Shown here: positions 1 through 6,803 of the stretch, piece after piece | How the letters are laid out: every line of letters begins with the position of its first letter | How positions within the stretch are numbered: the first letter of the stretch is position 1 | Origin: CAYMAX01 sp964388595 | Lineage (GTDB): Bacteria; Bacteroidota; Bacteroidia; Bacteroidales; UBA932 | DNA length: 11,116 bases | NCBI GenBank assembly: GCA_964388595.1 | Contig: CAYMAX010000046.1 | Coordinates: 1-11,116 of the forward strand | Direction of reading: 5' to 3' | Made by a program: the position numbers and the translations under genes | Notes under the pieces: generated by a model | What the model was told of the DNA's origin: nothing | Database searches by the model: none | Seen by the model: only the letters and a program-made list of their open reading frames with translations

Positions 1-2
1 AT

Positions 3-713
3 TCGTGCCGACCAACCCTTGGAAATAATGACCTGGGTTTCTTCCAGAAGATTAAAAATAGTTTTGTCAACAACCTGATTACAGAGAAACGCTATCAACT
101 GATTATTGACGGACTCATTCGGACTATCATTATCTCTGTGTTCGCCATCCTGCTCGGCACTCTTTTGGGAGCCGGTATTTGCTTCTTAAGGATGAGTAAA
201 GTGGGTTTTTTGAAATGGTTTGCAAAACTCTACATTGACTTGATGCGTGGCACTCCGGTGCTTGTGCTTTTGATGATTGTGTTTTACGTCATTTTTGCCC
301 GCTCCAATATTTCAGCCACAAGTGTGGCAATACTCACTTTTGCCATCAATTTCGCAGCTTATGTCAGTGAGATGTTCCGCACTTCTATAGAGGGGATTGA
401 CCCCGGGCAAAAGGAGGCAGGGATTGCATTAGGATTCTCCCCTGCCAAGACTTTCAGATTCATAATTATGCCGCAGGCAGTTAGCAGAGTCCTCCCTGTC
501 TTCAAGGGGGAGGCCATATCGCTTGTGAAAATGACTTCCGTAGTGGGTTATATAGCAGTACAGGACCTTACCAAAGCATCCGACATCATAAGAAGCAGAA
601 CATTTGATGCTTTCTTCCCTTTGATAGTTATCACGATTATATACTTCATCCTCGCCTGGCTTTTGGGCAAACTTTTAGACCTACTAAACACTCGCAAAAC
701 AATTAAGAAATGA
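3..713 (+). CDS. Amino-acid (glutamine-type) ABC transporter permease, 5' end cut; probably the C-terminal half of a binding-protein/permease fusion
   Basis: This is the inner-membrane permease domain of a polar amino-acid ABC importer (HisM/GlnP family). A GTG at 138 could serve as a start, but the frame stays open for 45 more codons to the window edge, and a start there would cut into the first membrane helix. The gene therefore very likely begins upstream. Bacteroidales commonly fuse a periplasmic amino-acid-binding domain to this permease; the soluble-looking stretch before the helix (…NNLITEKRYQLIIDGL) fits such a linker. Family marks seen are the helix followed by DLMRGTPVLVLLM and the coupling loop EAGIALGFSPAKTF…MPQA, which docks on the ATPase. 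About five hydrophobic segments are visible. The stop overlaps the next start as ATGA, so the ATPase is translationally coupled and is its partner. The substrate cannot be read from the sequence; glutamine or another polar amino acid is inferred from the family. Confidence 0.9.
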   Translation, partial: SCRPTLGNNDLGFFQKIKNSFVNNLITEKRYQLIIDGLIRTIIISVFAILLGTLLGAGICFLRMSKVGFLKWFAKLYIDLMRGTPVLVLLMIVFYVIFARSNISATSVAILTFAINFAAYVSEMFRTSIEGIDPGQKEAGIALGFSPAKTFRFIIMPQAVSRVLPVFKGEAISLVKMTSVVGYIAVQDLTKASDIIRSRTFDAFFPLIVITIIYFILAWLLGKLLDLLNTRKTIKK

Positions 714-1786
714 TACAAGTCGAACATCTGTCAAAACGATTCGGAGATCTCCAGGTCCTGAAAGACGTCAATGCCACTATCCACGACGGAGAAGTAATTT
801 CCATCATTGGCCCTTCAGGAACAGGTAAGAGCACTTTTCTGAGATGCCTCAACCTGTTGGAAAAGCCCACCTCTGGCAACATTTACATAGATGGAGTCAA
901 TATCCTCGACAAAAAGACCAACGTACCCAAATTGAGAGAAAAAATGGGAATGGTATTTCAGTCATTCAATCTTTTCGACCATCTCTCCATCATCGAGAAT
1001 CTCACTATAGGTCCGATTAAGTTGTTGGGGAAAAGTAAGGAAGAAGCTTATCAAAGAGGGATGGAACTCTTGAAGATGGTGGGACTTGCCGAGAAATACG
1101 ACTATTATCCTTCTCAACTATCAGGAGGTCAGAAACAGAGAATAGCTATAGCTCGGTGTCTTTCTATGGACCCGAAGATTATTCTTTTTGACGAGCCCAC
1201 CTCTGCTCTCGACCCTACTATGGTAAGTGAAGTACTCGGAGTCATCAGACAGCTGGCCAAATCGGGTATGACTATGGCGATTGTTACTCATGAGATGACT
1301 TTCGCCAAAGACGTAAGCACGAGGGTGTTTTTTATGGATGAAGGGATAATCTATGAGGAAGGAACTCCTGACCAGATATTCAATTCTCCCAAGACAGAAA
1401 AGGCTCGACTCTTTATCAACAGGGTTCGCAATCTGCATTTCACCATCACATCACCAAATTACGACCTTTATGCTCTCAATGCTCAAATCGAAACTTTCTC
1501 TGCCAAACATTTCTTCTCAGAAAAGCGTCGACGCAATCTGATTCATCTGACAGAAGAGATACTTCAGGTTTTACCATTGAAAGGCCCTGTAGAACTCTGC
1601 CTCGAATTCTCTGAAAAGACTAATGTAGTTACTTATAAAGTGACTCAGGAGAACTGTCCTAAGACCATTCTTGATGATCCCGATACAGATATGATATGCC
1701 TTTCCATCATCAATGGCATCTGCAGGGAGACAAAAGAACAGGTAGATGGAGAGACACTCACTATGACATTGGTAGTGGGGGAATAA
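710..1786 (+). CDS. Amino-acid ABC transporter ATP-binding protein (GlnQ type) with an extra C-terminal domain
   Basis: This is the cytoplasmic ATPase that powers the preceding permease. All nucleotide-binding motifs are present: Walker A GPSGTGKST (34-42), Q-loop VFQ (82-84), signature LSGGQ (137-141), Walker B IILFDE (157-162), D-loop SALD (165-168) and switch His194. The ABC domain ends near residue 241 (…FINRVRN), where a normal GlnQ stops at about 240-250 residues. This protein runs on to 358. Residues about 242-358 form an alpha/beta region: a helical stretch with an FSEKRRR run near 269-275, then alternating strands ending in TLTMTLVV. The order loosely recalls a GHKL/anti-sigma ATPase-like fold, but no nucleotide-binding boxes are evident, so that resemblance is only an inference. 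The extension is in frame with no sign of frameshift. The start overlaps the permease stop (ATGA). The last 26 bp overlap, tail to tail, the opposite-strand ATPase gene. Confidence 0.93.
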   Translation: MIQVEHLSKRFGDLQVLKDVNATIHDGEVISIIGPSGTGKSTFLRCLNLLEKPTSGNIYIDGVNILDKKTNVPKLREKMGMVFQSFNLFDHLSIIENLTIGPIKLLGKSKEEAYQRGMELLKMVGLAEKYDYYPSQLSGGQKQRIAIARCLSMDPKIILFDEPTSALDPTMVSEVLGVIRQLAKSGMTMAIVTHEMTFAKDVSTRVFFMDEGIIYEEGTPDQIFNSPKTEKARLFINRVRNLHFTITSPNYDLYALNAQIETFSAKHFFSEKRRRNLIHLTEEILQVLPLKGPVELCLEFSEKTNVVTYKVTQENCPKTILDDPDTDMICLSIINGICRETKEQVDGETLTMTLVVGE

Positions 1787-2393
1787 GAGGAAGTGCATCG
1801 CTTCCCAATATCTGCACTTTTGCCCCCAACATAGCAGCCTCACGCTCATCGTGTGTGACAAATATCACAGTGCGTCTGTCCTGATTCCATATCTGTTTAA
1901 ACCATTCGGTCAATTCGACTTTCAGGCTTTCATCGAGACTGCTTAGAGGTTCATCCATGAGAATGACATCTCCGGCATAAGCAAATGCACGAGCTATGGA
2001 GACTCTTTGTGACATTCCACCGCTCAATTGTGATGGATAAAAGTCGGCAAAACCTTCCAGTCTCACCTTGTGGATAAGTTCATCAGCTTTGGTAGAGCGT
2101 GCAGATAGAGGGAGGGTGTCATCAAGGACAAATTCGATATTGCCTTTGACACTTCTCCACGGGAGGAGACGCGGCTGCTGAAATACATACGAAAAACGTT
2201 TGTTATCAAATCCTGTAAAAGTACCTGAATCAGGAATGGTAAGCCCCCCTATAATATTGAGTAAGGTGGTCTTGCCGCATCCGGATGGTCCCAGAAGACA
2301 AGTGATATCTCCCTCAGAGAAAGATATGTTAAAATCTTTAAATATGGTCCTATCGCCATAACTCATGTTCAGTCCTCTAATATCCATACTCAT
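1761..2393 (-). CDS. NitT/TauT/Ssu-family ABC transporter ATP-binding protein
   Basis: This is the cytoplasmic ATPase of the leftward ABC importer. From the chosen start (210 aa) the motifs are Walker A GPSGCGKTT (35-43), a Q-loop of the Ssu/Tau type (YVFQQPRLLPW), signature LSGGM, Walker B VILMDEP, D-loop SSLD and switch THD. I chose the ATG at 2393 because it overlaps the permease stop as ATGA and has a GGAGGAG Shine-Dalgarno 8 nt upstream (measured from GGAGG). An in-frame ATG at 2408 would add five residues (MEESE) but would place that ribosome site inside the gene, and a third ATG lies at 2387. The protein is shorter than usual SsuB/TauB ATPases (about 240-260 aa), because it ends soon after the H-loop region. 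It is the last gene of the leftward operon, and its 3' end overlaps the convergent GlnQ-like gene by 26 bp, leaving no room for a separate terminator. Confidence 0.92.
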   Translation of the reverse strand: MSMDIRGLNMSYGDRTIFKDFNISFSEGDITCLLGPSGCGKTTLLNIIGGLTIPDSGTFTGFDNKRFSYVFQQPRLLPWRSVKGNIEFVLDDTLPLSARSTKADELIHKVRLEGFADFYPSQLSGGMSQRVSIARAFAYAGDVILMDEPLSSLDESLKVELTEWFKQIWNQDRRTVIFVTHDEREAAMLGAKVQILGSDALPLIPPLPMS

Positions 2394-3151
2394 CTCACTC
2401 TCCTCCATTTTAAGATTTTATGCTCTGCCCATTTGATAATCTTTTCGAAAATAAAACTGAGTAAAATCGCCACTACTGTCCAGGCTATCAGAATGTCCAC
2501 ATTCAGAAATGTCTGCGCAGAATGCATCTGTGTGCCTATACCATAGAGAGGCTGACTAAGCACTTCTCCCACGATAATCGCCCTCCATCCTATGCCGAAA
2601 GCACTTGAGACACCGCTGAAAATATATGGAGCGATGGCAGGAAGATAGAGTTGGAAGATGAGCCTTTTCTTCCCTACCCTATAAAATTCAGCCATTTTGA
2701 CCAAATCTTTATCGACATTGCGGATACCAGTTATCACATTGGTACAGACGATTGGGAACATCGTGAGCAGACCTATAAAGACGGGGACAGAATCGGGTGC
2801 AAGCCATATCAAAGCCAACAATGTAATAGCTATCACCGGGATGGAACGAATGATGACAAGTATCGGAGAGATAAAGGCATAGAATCCTGAGTAAAGGCCT
2901 GCAATGATTCCCACTGAGATACCCAAAATGGCAGCTATGGCAAAACCGATGACACCTCGAAGTAACGTTGTTGCAACAGTGCCTAAGAATCCTTTATCTA
3001 CAAAAAGATGGCAAAGTGCCATAAATGTATCTTCAGGAGAAGGCAATATAAAATTGGAATGGATATGGAGTGAAATCAACTTCCATACCGCCAATATTAC
3101 CACTATCGAAGAGATGGTAATCCAATTATTTCTTGTAATAGAAACCTTCAT
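2390..3151 (-). CDS. NitT/TauT/Ssu-family ABC transporter permease
   Basis: This is the inner-membrane channel subunit (253 aa) of the leftward importer, of the BPD_transp_1 family. A first helix spans about residues 11-28, followed by FILPSPEDTF (34-43), typical of SsuC/TauC-like permeases. Several more membrane helices follow (about 63-86, 92-118, 122-143, 176-195, 220-237). The coupling (EAA) loop is at 154-175 (AEFYRVGKKRLIFQLYLPAI), with the conserved Gly160 and Leu-Pro 170-171. The start at 3151 overlaps the end of the binding-protein gene by 26 bp, and its stop overlaps the ATPase start as ATGA, so the three genes form one operon in the order binding protein, permease, ATPase. Family members import sulfonates, nitrate, thiamine precursors and other small molecules; the substrate here is not evident. 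Confidence 0.93.
   Translation of the reverse strand: MKVSITRNNWITISSIVVILAVWKLISLHIHSNFILPSPEDTFMALCHLFVDKGFLGTVATTLLRGVIGFAIAAILGISVGIIAGLYSGFYAFISPILVIIRSIPVIAITLLALIWLAPDSVPVFIGLLTMFPIVCTNVITGIRNVDKDLVKMAEFYRVGKKRLIFQLYLPAIAPYIFSGVSSAFGIGWRAIIVGEVLSQPLYGIGTQMHSAQTFLNVDILIAWTVVAILLSFIFEKIIKWAEHKILKWRRVR
2400..2406 (-). promoter_or_regulatory. Shine-Dalgarno GGAGGAG deciding the ATPase start
   Basis: On the minus strand GGAGGAG lies just before the ATG at 2393-2391, with 8 nt from GGAGG to the ATG. It sits in the last codons of the permease gene and favours the coupled ATGA start over the upstream ATG at 2408. Such a strong site is uncommon in Bacteroidota, where most starts lack one. Confidence 0.6.
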
Positions 3152-4100
3152 CCGGCATTTTCCCTCCTATGTAATCGGGATTTAATTCAAATAAAACTTT
3201 TAAATATTCTTCTACATCCCCCTTCGCTTCTTCGCACGAAAGATAACGAAGTTTTGAACGTGAAATGGAATGGGTGGCAGTAGGCACATCGGGTAAAATA
3301 CCTTTCTGCACAATAATAACTGCTGCACTGTCCGGATAAGTATTTACCCATTCTGTGGACCTGCGGTATGCTTCTTCCACCTTTTTTACCATTCCACTGG
3401 AAGAATGAATGATGGAGTCACTGCACACAAAAGCAGTCTGAGTCAGACCGGTTCCGTGAATTTTATCCCACTCACTCTCAAGGTCGAGCAGTATTCTCAC
3501 TGAAGGGTTATTTTTCATGGCCAGACTGACATAAGGCTCCGCAACAACACCCATAGCAGCTCTTCCAGCTGCAACTGCATTGGCCAAGTCGATGTGAGAA
3601 GGAAAACTATAATCGAGAAATACATCCTTATCAGGGACGAGAGAATTTTGGACAAGAAGATACCGGAATAAAGCATCAGGTGTCATACCTTTGGCCATAA
3701 TATTAACTTTCTTACCACGAAGATCGCTTATGGCGCTGACAGTAGTGTCACTTCCAAAGAGATAAAGTGTACCCCAGACAGGAACTGACACCAGTGAATA
3801 CCCGATACCCCTATTGTAGAGCAGTGCTGCCATTGTCATCGGCAATATTGCAAAATCAGCAGTACCGTCGAGCATCATTTTCCTCACTTGCATGGGTTCA
3901 TCGAGCACTTTGACTACAACATGGGATGACGAATCTTTTTCAAAATCATCCATCATTTTTACCATGCCCATGGCAGAAGGACCTTTAAGTGTAGCGATAG
4001 TGAACCGGTCGCTATGAGCATCGCCTTTCTTATGGTCAGTACAGGAACAAGATACTGCAGAGAGGTAACACAAGAGAAAAATGATGATTTTTTTTAGCAT
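3126..4100 (-). CDS. ABC transporter substrate-binding lipoprotein (NitT/TauT-like)
   Basis: This is the periplasmic substrate-binding protein of the leftward importer, 324 aa from the chosen start. The frame is open to an ATG at 4160, but that would lie upstream of the predicted promoter. The ATG at 4100 instead gives a good lipoprotein signal peptide, MLKKIIIFLLCYLSAVSC, with acylation at Cys18 or Cys20. The mature protein starts with RFTIATLKGPSAMGMVKMM, the opening of an NMT1/SsuA-like type 2 periplasmic-binding fold. It continues with features expected of that fold: DFAILPMTMAALLYNRG, a hinge region with VWGTLYLFG, DLRGKKVNIMAKGMTPDALFRY, and GVVAEPYVSLA. The ligand cannot be inferred. 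It heads an operon with the overlapping permease and ATPase genes, and is divergent from the TM1266-like/TonB-receptor pair across a shared promoter palindrome, which suggests co-regulation. Confidence 0.88.
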   Translation of the reverse strand: MLKKIIIFLLCYLSAVSCSCTDHKKGDAHSDRFTIATLKGPSAMGMVKMMDDFEKDSSSHVVVKVLDEPMQVRKMMLDGTADFAILPMTMAALLYNRGIGYSLVSVPVWGTLYLFGSDTTVSAISDLRGKKVNIMAKGMTPDALFRYLLVQNSLVPDKDVFLDYSFPSHIDLANAVAAGRAAMGVVAEPYVSLAMKNNPSVRILLDLESEWDKIHGTGLTQTAFVCSDSIIHSSSGMVKKVEEAYRRSTEWVNTYPDSAAVIIVQKGILPDVPTATHSISRSKLRYLSCEEAKGDVEEYLKVLFELNPDYIGGKMPDEGFYYKK

Positions 4101-4118
4101 CTTTCGATAATAGTGGCG

Positions 4119-4126
4119 CAAAGTTA
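4119..4126 (-). promoter_or_regulatory. Bacteroidetes -7 box TAACTTTG for the ABC operon
   Basis: On the minus strand TAACTTTG matches the TAnnTTTG -7 consensus of the Bacteroidetes primary sigma factor. It ends 18 nt before the ATG at 4100, which gives a short leader of roughly 12 nt. No clear TTTG -33 element was found, only a T-rich run near 4141-4150. It supports 4100, not 4160, as the binding-protein start. Confidence 0.55.
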
Positions 4127-4127
4127 C

Positions 4128-4135
4128 TATATTTG
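4128..4135 (+). promoter_or_regulatory. Bacteroidetes -7 box TATATTTG for the TM1266-like gene and TonB receptor
   Basis: TATATTTG matches TAnnTTTG exactly. A possible -33 element, CTTTCG, is near 4101-4106, about 22 nt upstream. Transcription would start near 4142, leaving a leader of roughly 85 nt before the ATG at 4226. I recognise no riboswitch in that leader. Confidence 0.55.
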
Positions 4136-4225
4136 CGCCGAATAAAAAACGCACGGACACTGAGATTTTGGCTGACTGCCGGTATCGAAGTAAGCGGAAT
4201 TAATAACTAATCCAAAGGAACTCTG

Positions 4226-4486
4226 ATGGAAAAGAGAATAGGCACCATACTGATTCTGATCAAGAATCACGACAACGTTCACCTGATGAACGAAATCATT
4301 ACCAAACATTCGACTATTATCATCGGCAGGCAAGGTTTGCCTCGCACTGATGGTACCAGCATTATTTCTCTGATCCTTGAAGGTTCTACGGACGAACTCG
4401 GCTCCCTGTCTGGTCAACTGGGCAGACTTTCCGGAATTGAAGTCAAATCCGTGGTTCTAAAAAACAAGGATAATGAAATACAATAA
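4226..4486 (+). CDS. TM1266-family 'iron-only hydrogenase system' putative regulator (ACT/NikR-like domain)
   Basis: This small cytoplasmic protein (86 aa, the usual size for its family) consists of one ferredoxin-like/ACT-type domain. Family pattern seen: an N-terminal strand RIGTILILIK (4-13), a helix, STIIIGRQGLP (29-39), TSIISLILEGSTDELGSLSG (44-63), and QLGRLSGIEVKSVVL ending the domain. The family resembles the ligand-binding part of NikR and is named for its frequent location beside [FeFe]-hydrogenase maturation genes. It has no DNA-binding domain, so a direct regulatory role is unproven. The start has an AAAGGA site (4214-4219) 6 nt upstream. The stop overlaps the TonB receptor start by 14 bp, so the two are co-translated. 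No hydrogenase or maturase gene is present in this window; the neighbours are transport genes. Confidence 0.85.
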   Translation: MEKRIGTILILIKNHDNVHLMNEIITKHSTIIIGRQGLPRTDGTSIISLILEGSTDELGSLSGQLGRLSGIEVKSVVLKNKDNEIQ

Positions 4487-6701
4487 ATTTTTCTTTGCAG
4501 CACTGGTCATTGCCTTTGCTGCATCATCGGAGTCTTATGCGGCCGACAATTACCGTATAGATACATCATCTGACTCCTCAGCTGTATCTGTCGCAGATAC
4601 CTTGACCAATGTTTTAGGTAAACCAACAGATTTAAAAGAAGCTACCGTGACAAGCTTCATGACAAGTAGAAGGGTAATAGAAATGCCTGCTTCTCTTAAT
4701 GTTACAGGAGCATACGAGATTCGCAAACGCTCATCTGTGACTGTCGCAGATGCCATCAGCACCGAGCCGGGAGTATCTATGGGCGGTGATGGTGTATGGG
4801 CCAAAAATGTAAATATTCGTGGTCTGGGGGAAGGCCGTCTTGTAACCCTCATAGATGGCAACAGAGTGGAAACGGCCACAGACCTGACAGCTTCCCTTTC
4901 AATGATAGATGTCAACGACATCGAACGTGTAGAGGTGATAAAAGGTGCCCAATCTTCACTATATGGCAGCGGAGCCATGGGTGGCATCGTCAATGTCATT
5001 ACCAGAGGAGGATATTTTGCAGACAAGAACTATTTTGAAGGCAACCTCACTTCAAGTTTCGCCTCTGCCAATACCAATTATTCAGAATATCTCTCTCTCA
5101 ACGCTGGGGGCAAAAAATGGTATTTAAAAGTATCTGGCACTTATGGTGCTGCCAAAAACATGAGAACCCCACTCGGCATGTTGGAAAACAGCCAGTTCAA
5201 CACTTATAATGTCTCTGCAAAAGTCGGCTTCAAACCCTTCAAAAATCATATTCTGAAGTTGCAATATCAACGTAACTACTCCTATGATGTAGGTATCCCC
5301 GGAGGAAGCACTTTCCCCCAGACTGCTACCGCTCGCTACACCAACATCGGCAGAGACCTAATAGACGCAAGTTATGAAATCAATAAACTGACAGATATCT
5401 TTTCTTCTTTGAAAGTAAGTTATTTTCATCAGGCCATAGGTAGAGATGTGCTGATGAATCCCAATACAGTGACTGAAACAAAACTTCCCAATGGCAACAT
5501 TCAGAGGCAGACCCCTACTTCTATCACCCCTCTGGCCACCCATGTCACAAATGGCGGTAAGATACAGGGTACAATGGACTTCGGTGATATCAATACTATG
5601 ATTTTCGGAGTAGATGCATGGAGAAGAGACATCACGGCAGACCGCACCAAGAATGTAACTATGGAAATAATAAATCCTCAAAGTGTCATCGCCAAGACCA
5701 ATTATATCGTTCGCAACGAGACTCCACTTCCAGATGCATCTTCCACCAATGCAGGACTGTTCATTCAGGACGAAGCTCATTTCTTCAACAAGAGACTTAC
5801 TCTTATGGCCGGTGCCCGTTTCGATATGAACTGGACCAAAAACGATACAGTATACAATGTCAATTACACCATTGTGAATGATGTAAGAAACGACAATCCC
5901 GCAGGGAAACAAGTCACTTTCGATGCAGGAAAAAGTTTTAATGTCTCGTGGAGTGCAAATGCCGGACTTTTGTTCAAAGCTGCTAAAGACATAGACCTTA
6001 CTCTCAATCTTGCCCGTTCTTATCGTGCCCCCTCTCTCGAAGAGAGATTCAAATATATTGACCTGGGCAATGTAGTCAGGCTCGGTAATCCCAATCTAAA
6101 ACCGGAAGATGGCTATTCTGCAGAACTTGGATTCAGGATTTGGAAATCTAAAATCAATCTTGAAGCTTCTGCTTATGTCAACAGATTGAGAAATATGATA
6201 GTGGAAGCACCCGGAGAACCTCTCGAAGGAGGTGCCGCTACTCTTGTCAACAAAAATGTCGGAAAAGCATTTCTTTATGGATTTGAATTGAAAGTAGATT
6301 ATGACATATACAGAGGTTTGGGAGTATTTTTCTCCGGTTCATACGTATGTGGCAGAGATACTGAAAACAATCTCTGGCTTCCCGGCATTCCACCTTTGAA
6401 CGGAAGACTCGGATTTCGTTATACTTATGATGAAGTTGGCACCATCTCCTTTACTGCTGTCGCAGCTGCTGCCCAGAATAAGATTGCTACAGGCGAAGTG
6501 GCTACCAAAGGATATTGCCGTATGGACCTGACACTATCCACACGTCGTTTCGAATTGGGCAGATACTGTTCTCTTCAGGGATTTGCAGGTATTGAAAATA
6601 TAGCCGATGTTGCCTATACCAACCACCTCTCCACCAACAGAGGGGATGTAAGTGTAGAACCGGGAAGGAATTTCTACGTAAGATTGAACTTCACATTCTG
6701 A
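4473..6701 (+). CDS. TonB-dependent outer-membrane receptor
   Basis: This is an outer-membrane gated transporter (742 aa) driven by TonB-ExbBD. It has a signal peptide at 1-23 (MKYNKFFFAALVIAFAAS…ESYA), a TonB-box-like segment KEATVT (55-60), and a plug domain at about 65-178 with VNIRGLGEGRLVTLIDG (113-129), DIERVEVIKGAQSSLYGSGA (149-168) and GGIVNVITR. The 22-strand barrel fills the rest, with the DL..ARSYRAPSLEERF motif and ends in VRLNFTF with the expected terminal Phe. It lacks the N-terminal carboxypeptidase-like domain of SusC proteins and has no SusD partner nearby, so it belongs with the siderophore/haem/cobalamin-type receptors rather than polysaccharide systems. The start overlaps the TM1266-like gene by 14 bp. 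Its probable inner-membrane partner is the divergent ABC operon. The substrate is unknown; a metal complex or cofactor is a guess from the neighbour's family name. Confidence 0.95.
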   Translation: MKYNKFFFAALVIAFAASSESYAADNYRIDTSSDSSAVSVADTLTNVLGKPTDLKEATVTSFMTSRRVIEMPASLNVTGAYEIRKRSSVTVADAISTEPGVSMGGDGVWAKNVNIRGLGEGRLVTLIDGNRVETATDLTASLSMIDVNDIERVEVIKGAQSSLYGSGAMGGIVNVITRGGYFADKNYFEGNLTSSFASANTNYSEYLSLNAGGKKWYLKVSGTYGAAKNMRTPLGMLENSQFNTYNVSAKVGFKPFKNHILKLQYQRNYSYDVGIPGGSTFPQTATARYTNIGRDLIDASYEINKLTDIFSSLKVSYFHQAIGRDVLMNPNTVTETKLPNGNIQRQTPTSITPLATHVTNGGKIQGTMDFGDINTMIFGVDAWRRDITADRTKNVTMEIINPQSVIAKTNYIVRNETPLPDASSTNAGLFIQDEAHFFNKRLTLMAGARFDMNWTKNDTVYNVNYTIVNDVRNDNPAGKQVTFDAGKSFNVSWSANAGLLFKAAKDIDLTLNLARSYRAPSLEERFKYIDLGNVVRLGNPNLKPEDGYSAELGFRIWKSKINLEASAYVNRLRNMIVEAPGEPLEGGAATLVNKNVGKAFLYGFELKVDYDIYRGLGVFFSGSYVCGRDTENNLWLPGIPPLNGRLGFRYTYDEVGTISFTAVAAAAQNKIATGEVATKGYCRMDLTLSTRRFELGRYCSLQGFAGIENIADVAYTNHLSTNRGDVSVEPGRNFYVRLNFTF

Positions 6702-6737
6702 TACAACAAGTCATTTCAGACTTCTCGCCCACCTATA

Positions 6738-6785
6738 TGTCTGCGAAAATAGCGATTGATATAATATTTGCTATCTTCGCAGACA
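6738..6785. repeat. 16-bp inverted repeat upstream of glnA (terminator or operator)
   Basis: Left arm TGTCTGCGAAAATAGC (6738-6753) and right arm GCTATCTTCGCAGACA (6770-6785) pair with one mismatch around a 16-nt AT-rich loop (6754-6769). It lies 36 bp after the TonB receptor stop and 18 bp before the glnA start. As RNA it could end transcription of the receptor gene, but only a short T run (ATTTTAA) follows and the loop is large. The loop region also holds TATAAT (6760-6765) and AATATTTG (6763-6770), one base off the Bacteroidetes -7 box, so it may instead be an operator flanking the glnA promoter core. Confidence 0.7.
6763..6770 (+). promoter_or_regulatory. Possible glnA promoter -7 box AATATTTG
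   Basis: AATATTTG differs from TAnnTTTG at the first base and lies 33 nt before the glnA ATG. No TTTG -33 element was found, so support is weak. It lies almost wholly in the loop of the surrounding inverted repeat; its last base starts the right arm. Confidence 0.3.
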
Positions 6786-6803
6786 TTTTAATATAATAAT
6801 ATA

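Larger units (their letters stand above)
4115..4139. promoter_or_regulatory. Palindrome joining two divergent promoters, possible operator
   Basis: The arms GGCGCAAA (4115-4122) and TTTGCGCC (4132-4139) are perfect inverted repeats around a 9-nt centre. Each arm contains the TTTG end of one of two back-to-back -7 boxes, so the dyad covers both cores. Either two promoters with the common TTTGCGCC extension have been set head to head, or this is an operator that would control both operons together; the sequence does not decide. Confidence 0.5.

Noticed and set aside
4101..4160. Upstream ATG at 4160 for the binding lipoprotein
   Set aside because: It would put 20 residues before the signal peptide and lies upstream of the predicted promoter; 4100 is the better start.
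4136..4225. Riboswitch in the leader of the TM1266-like gene (CTGAGA at 4160-4165 recalls the TPP element)
   Set aside because: The other conserved TPP segments (CCTGATCTGG and GCGTAGGGA types) are missing, and no other known class fits this leader of about 85 nt.
5358..5912. Long minus-strand open frames opposite the TonB receptor (also 4550-5026)
   Set aside because: They lie fully antisense to a clear receptor gene with all family motifs and show no recognisable domains; they are shadows.
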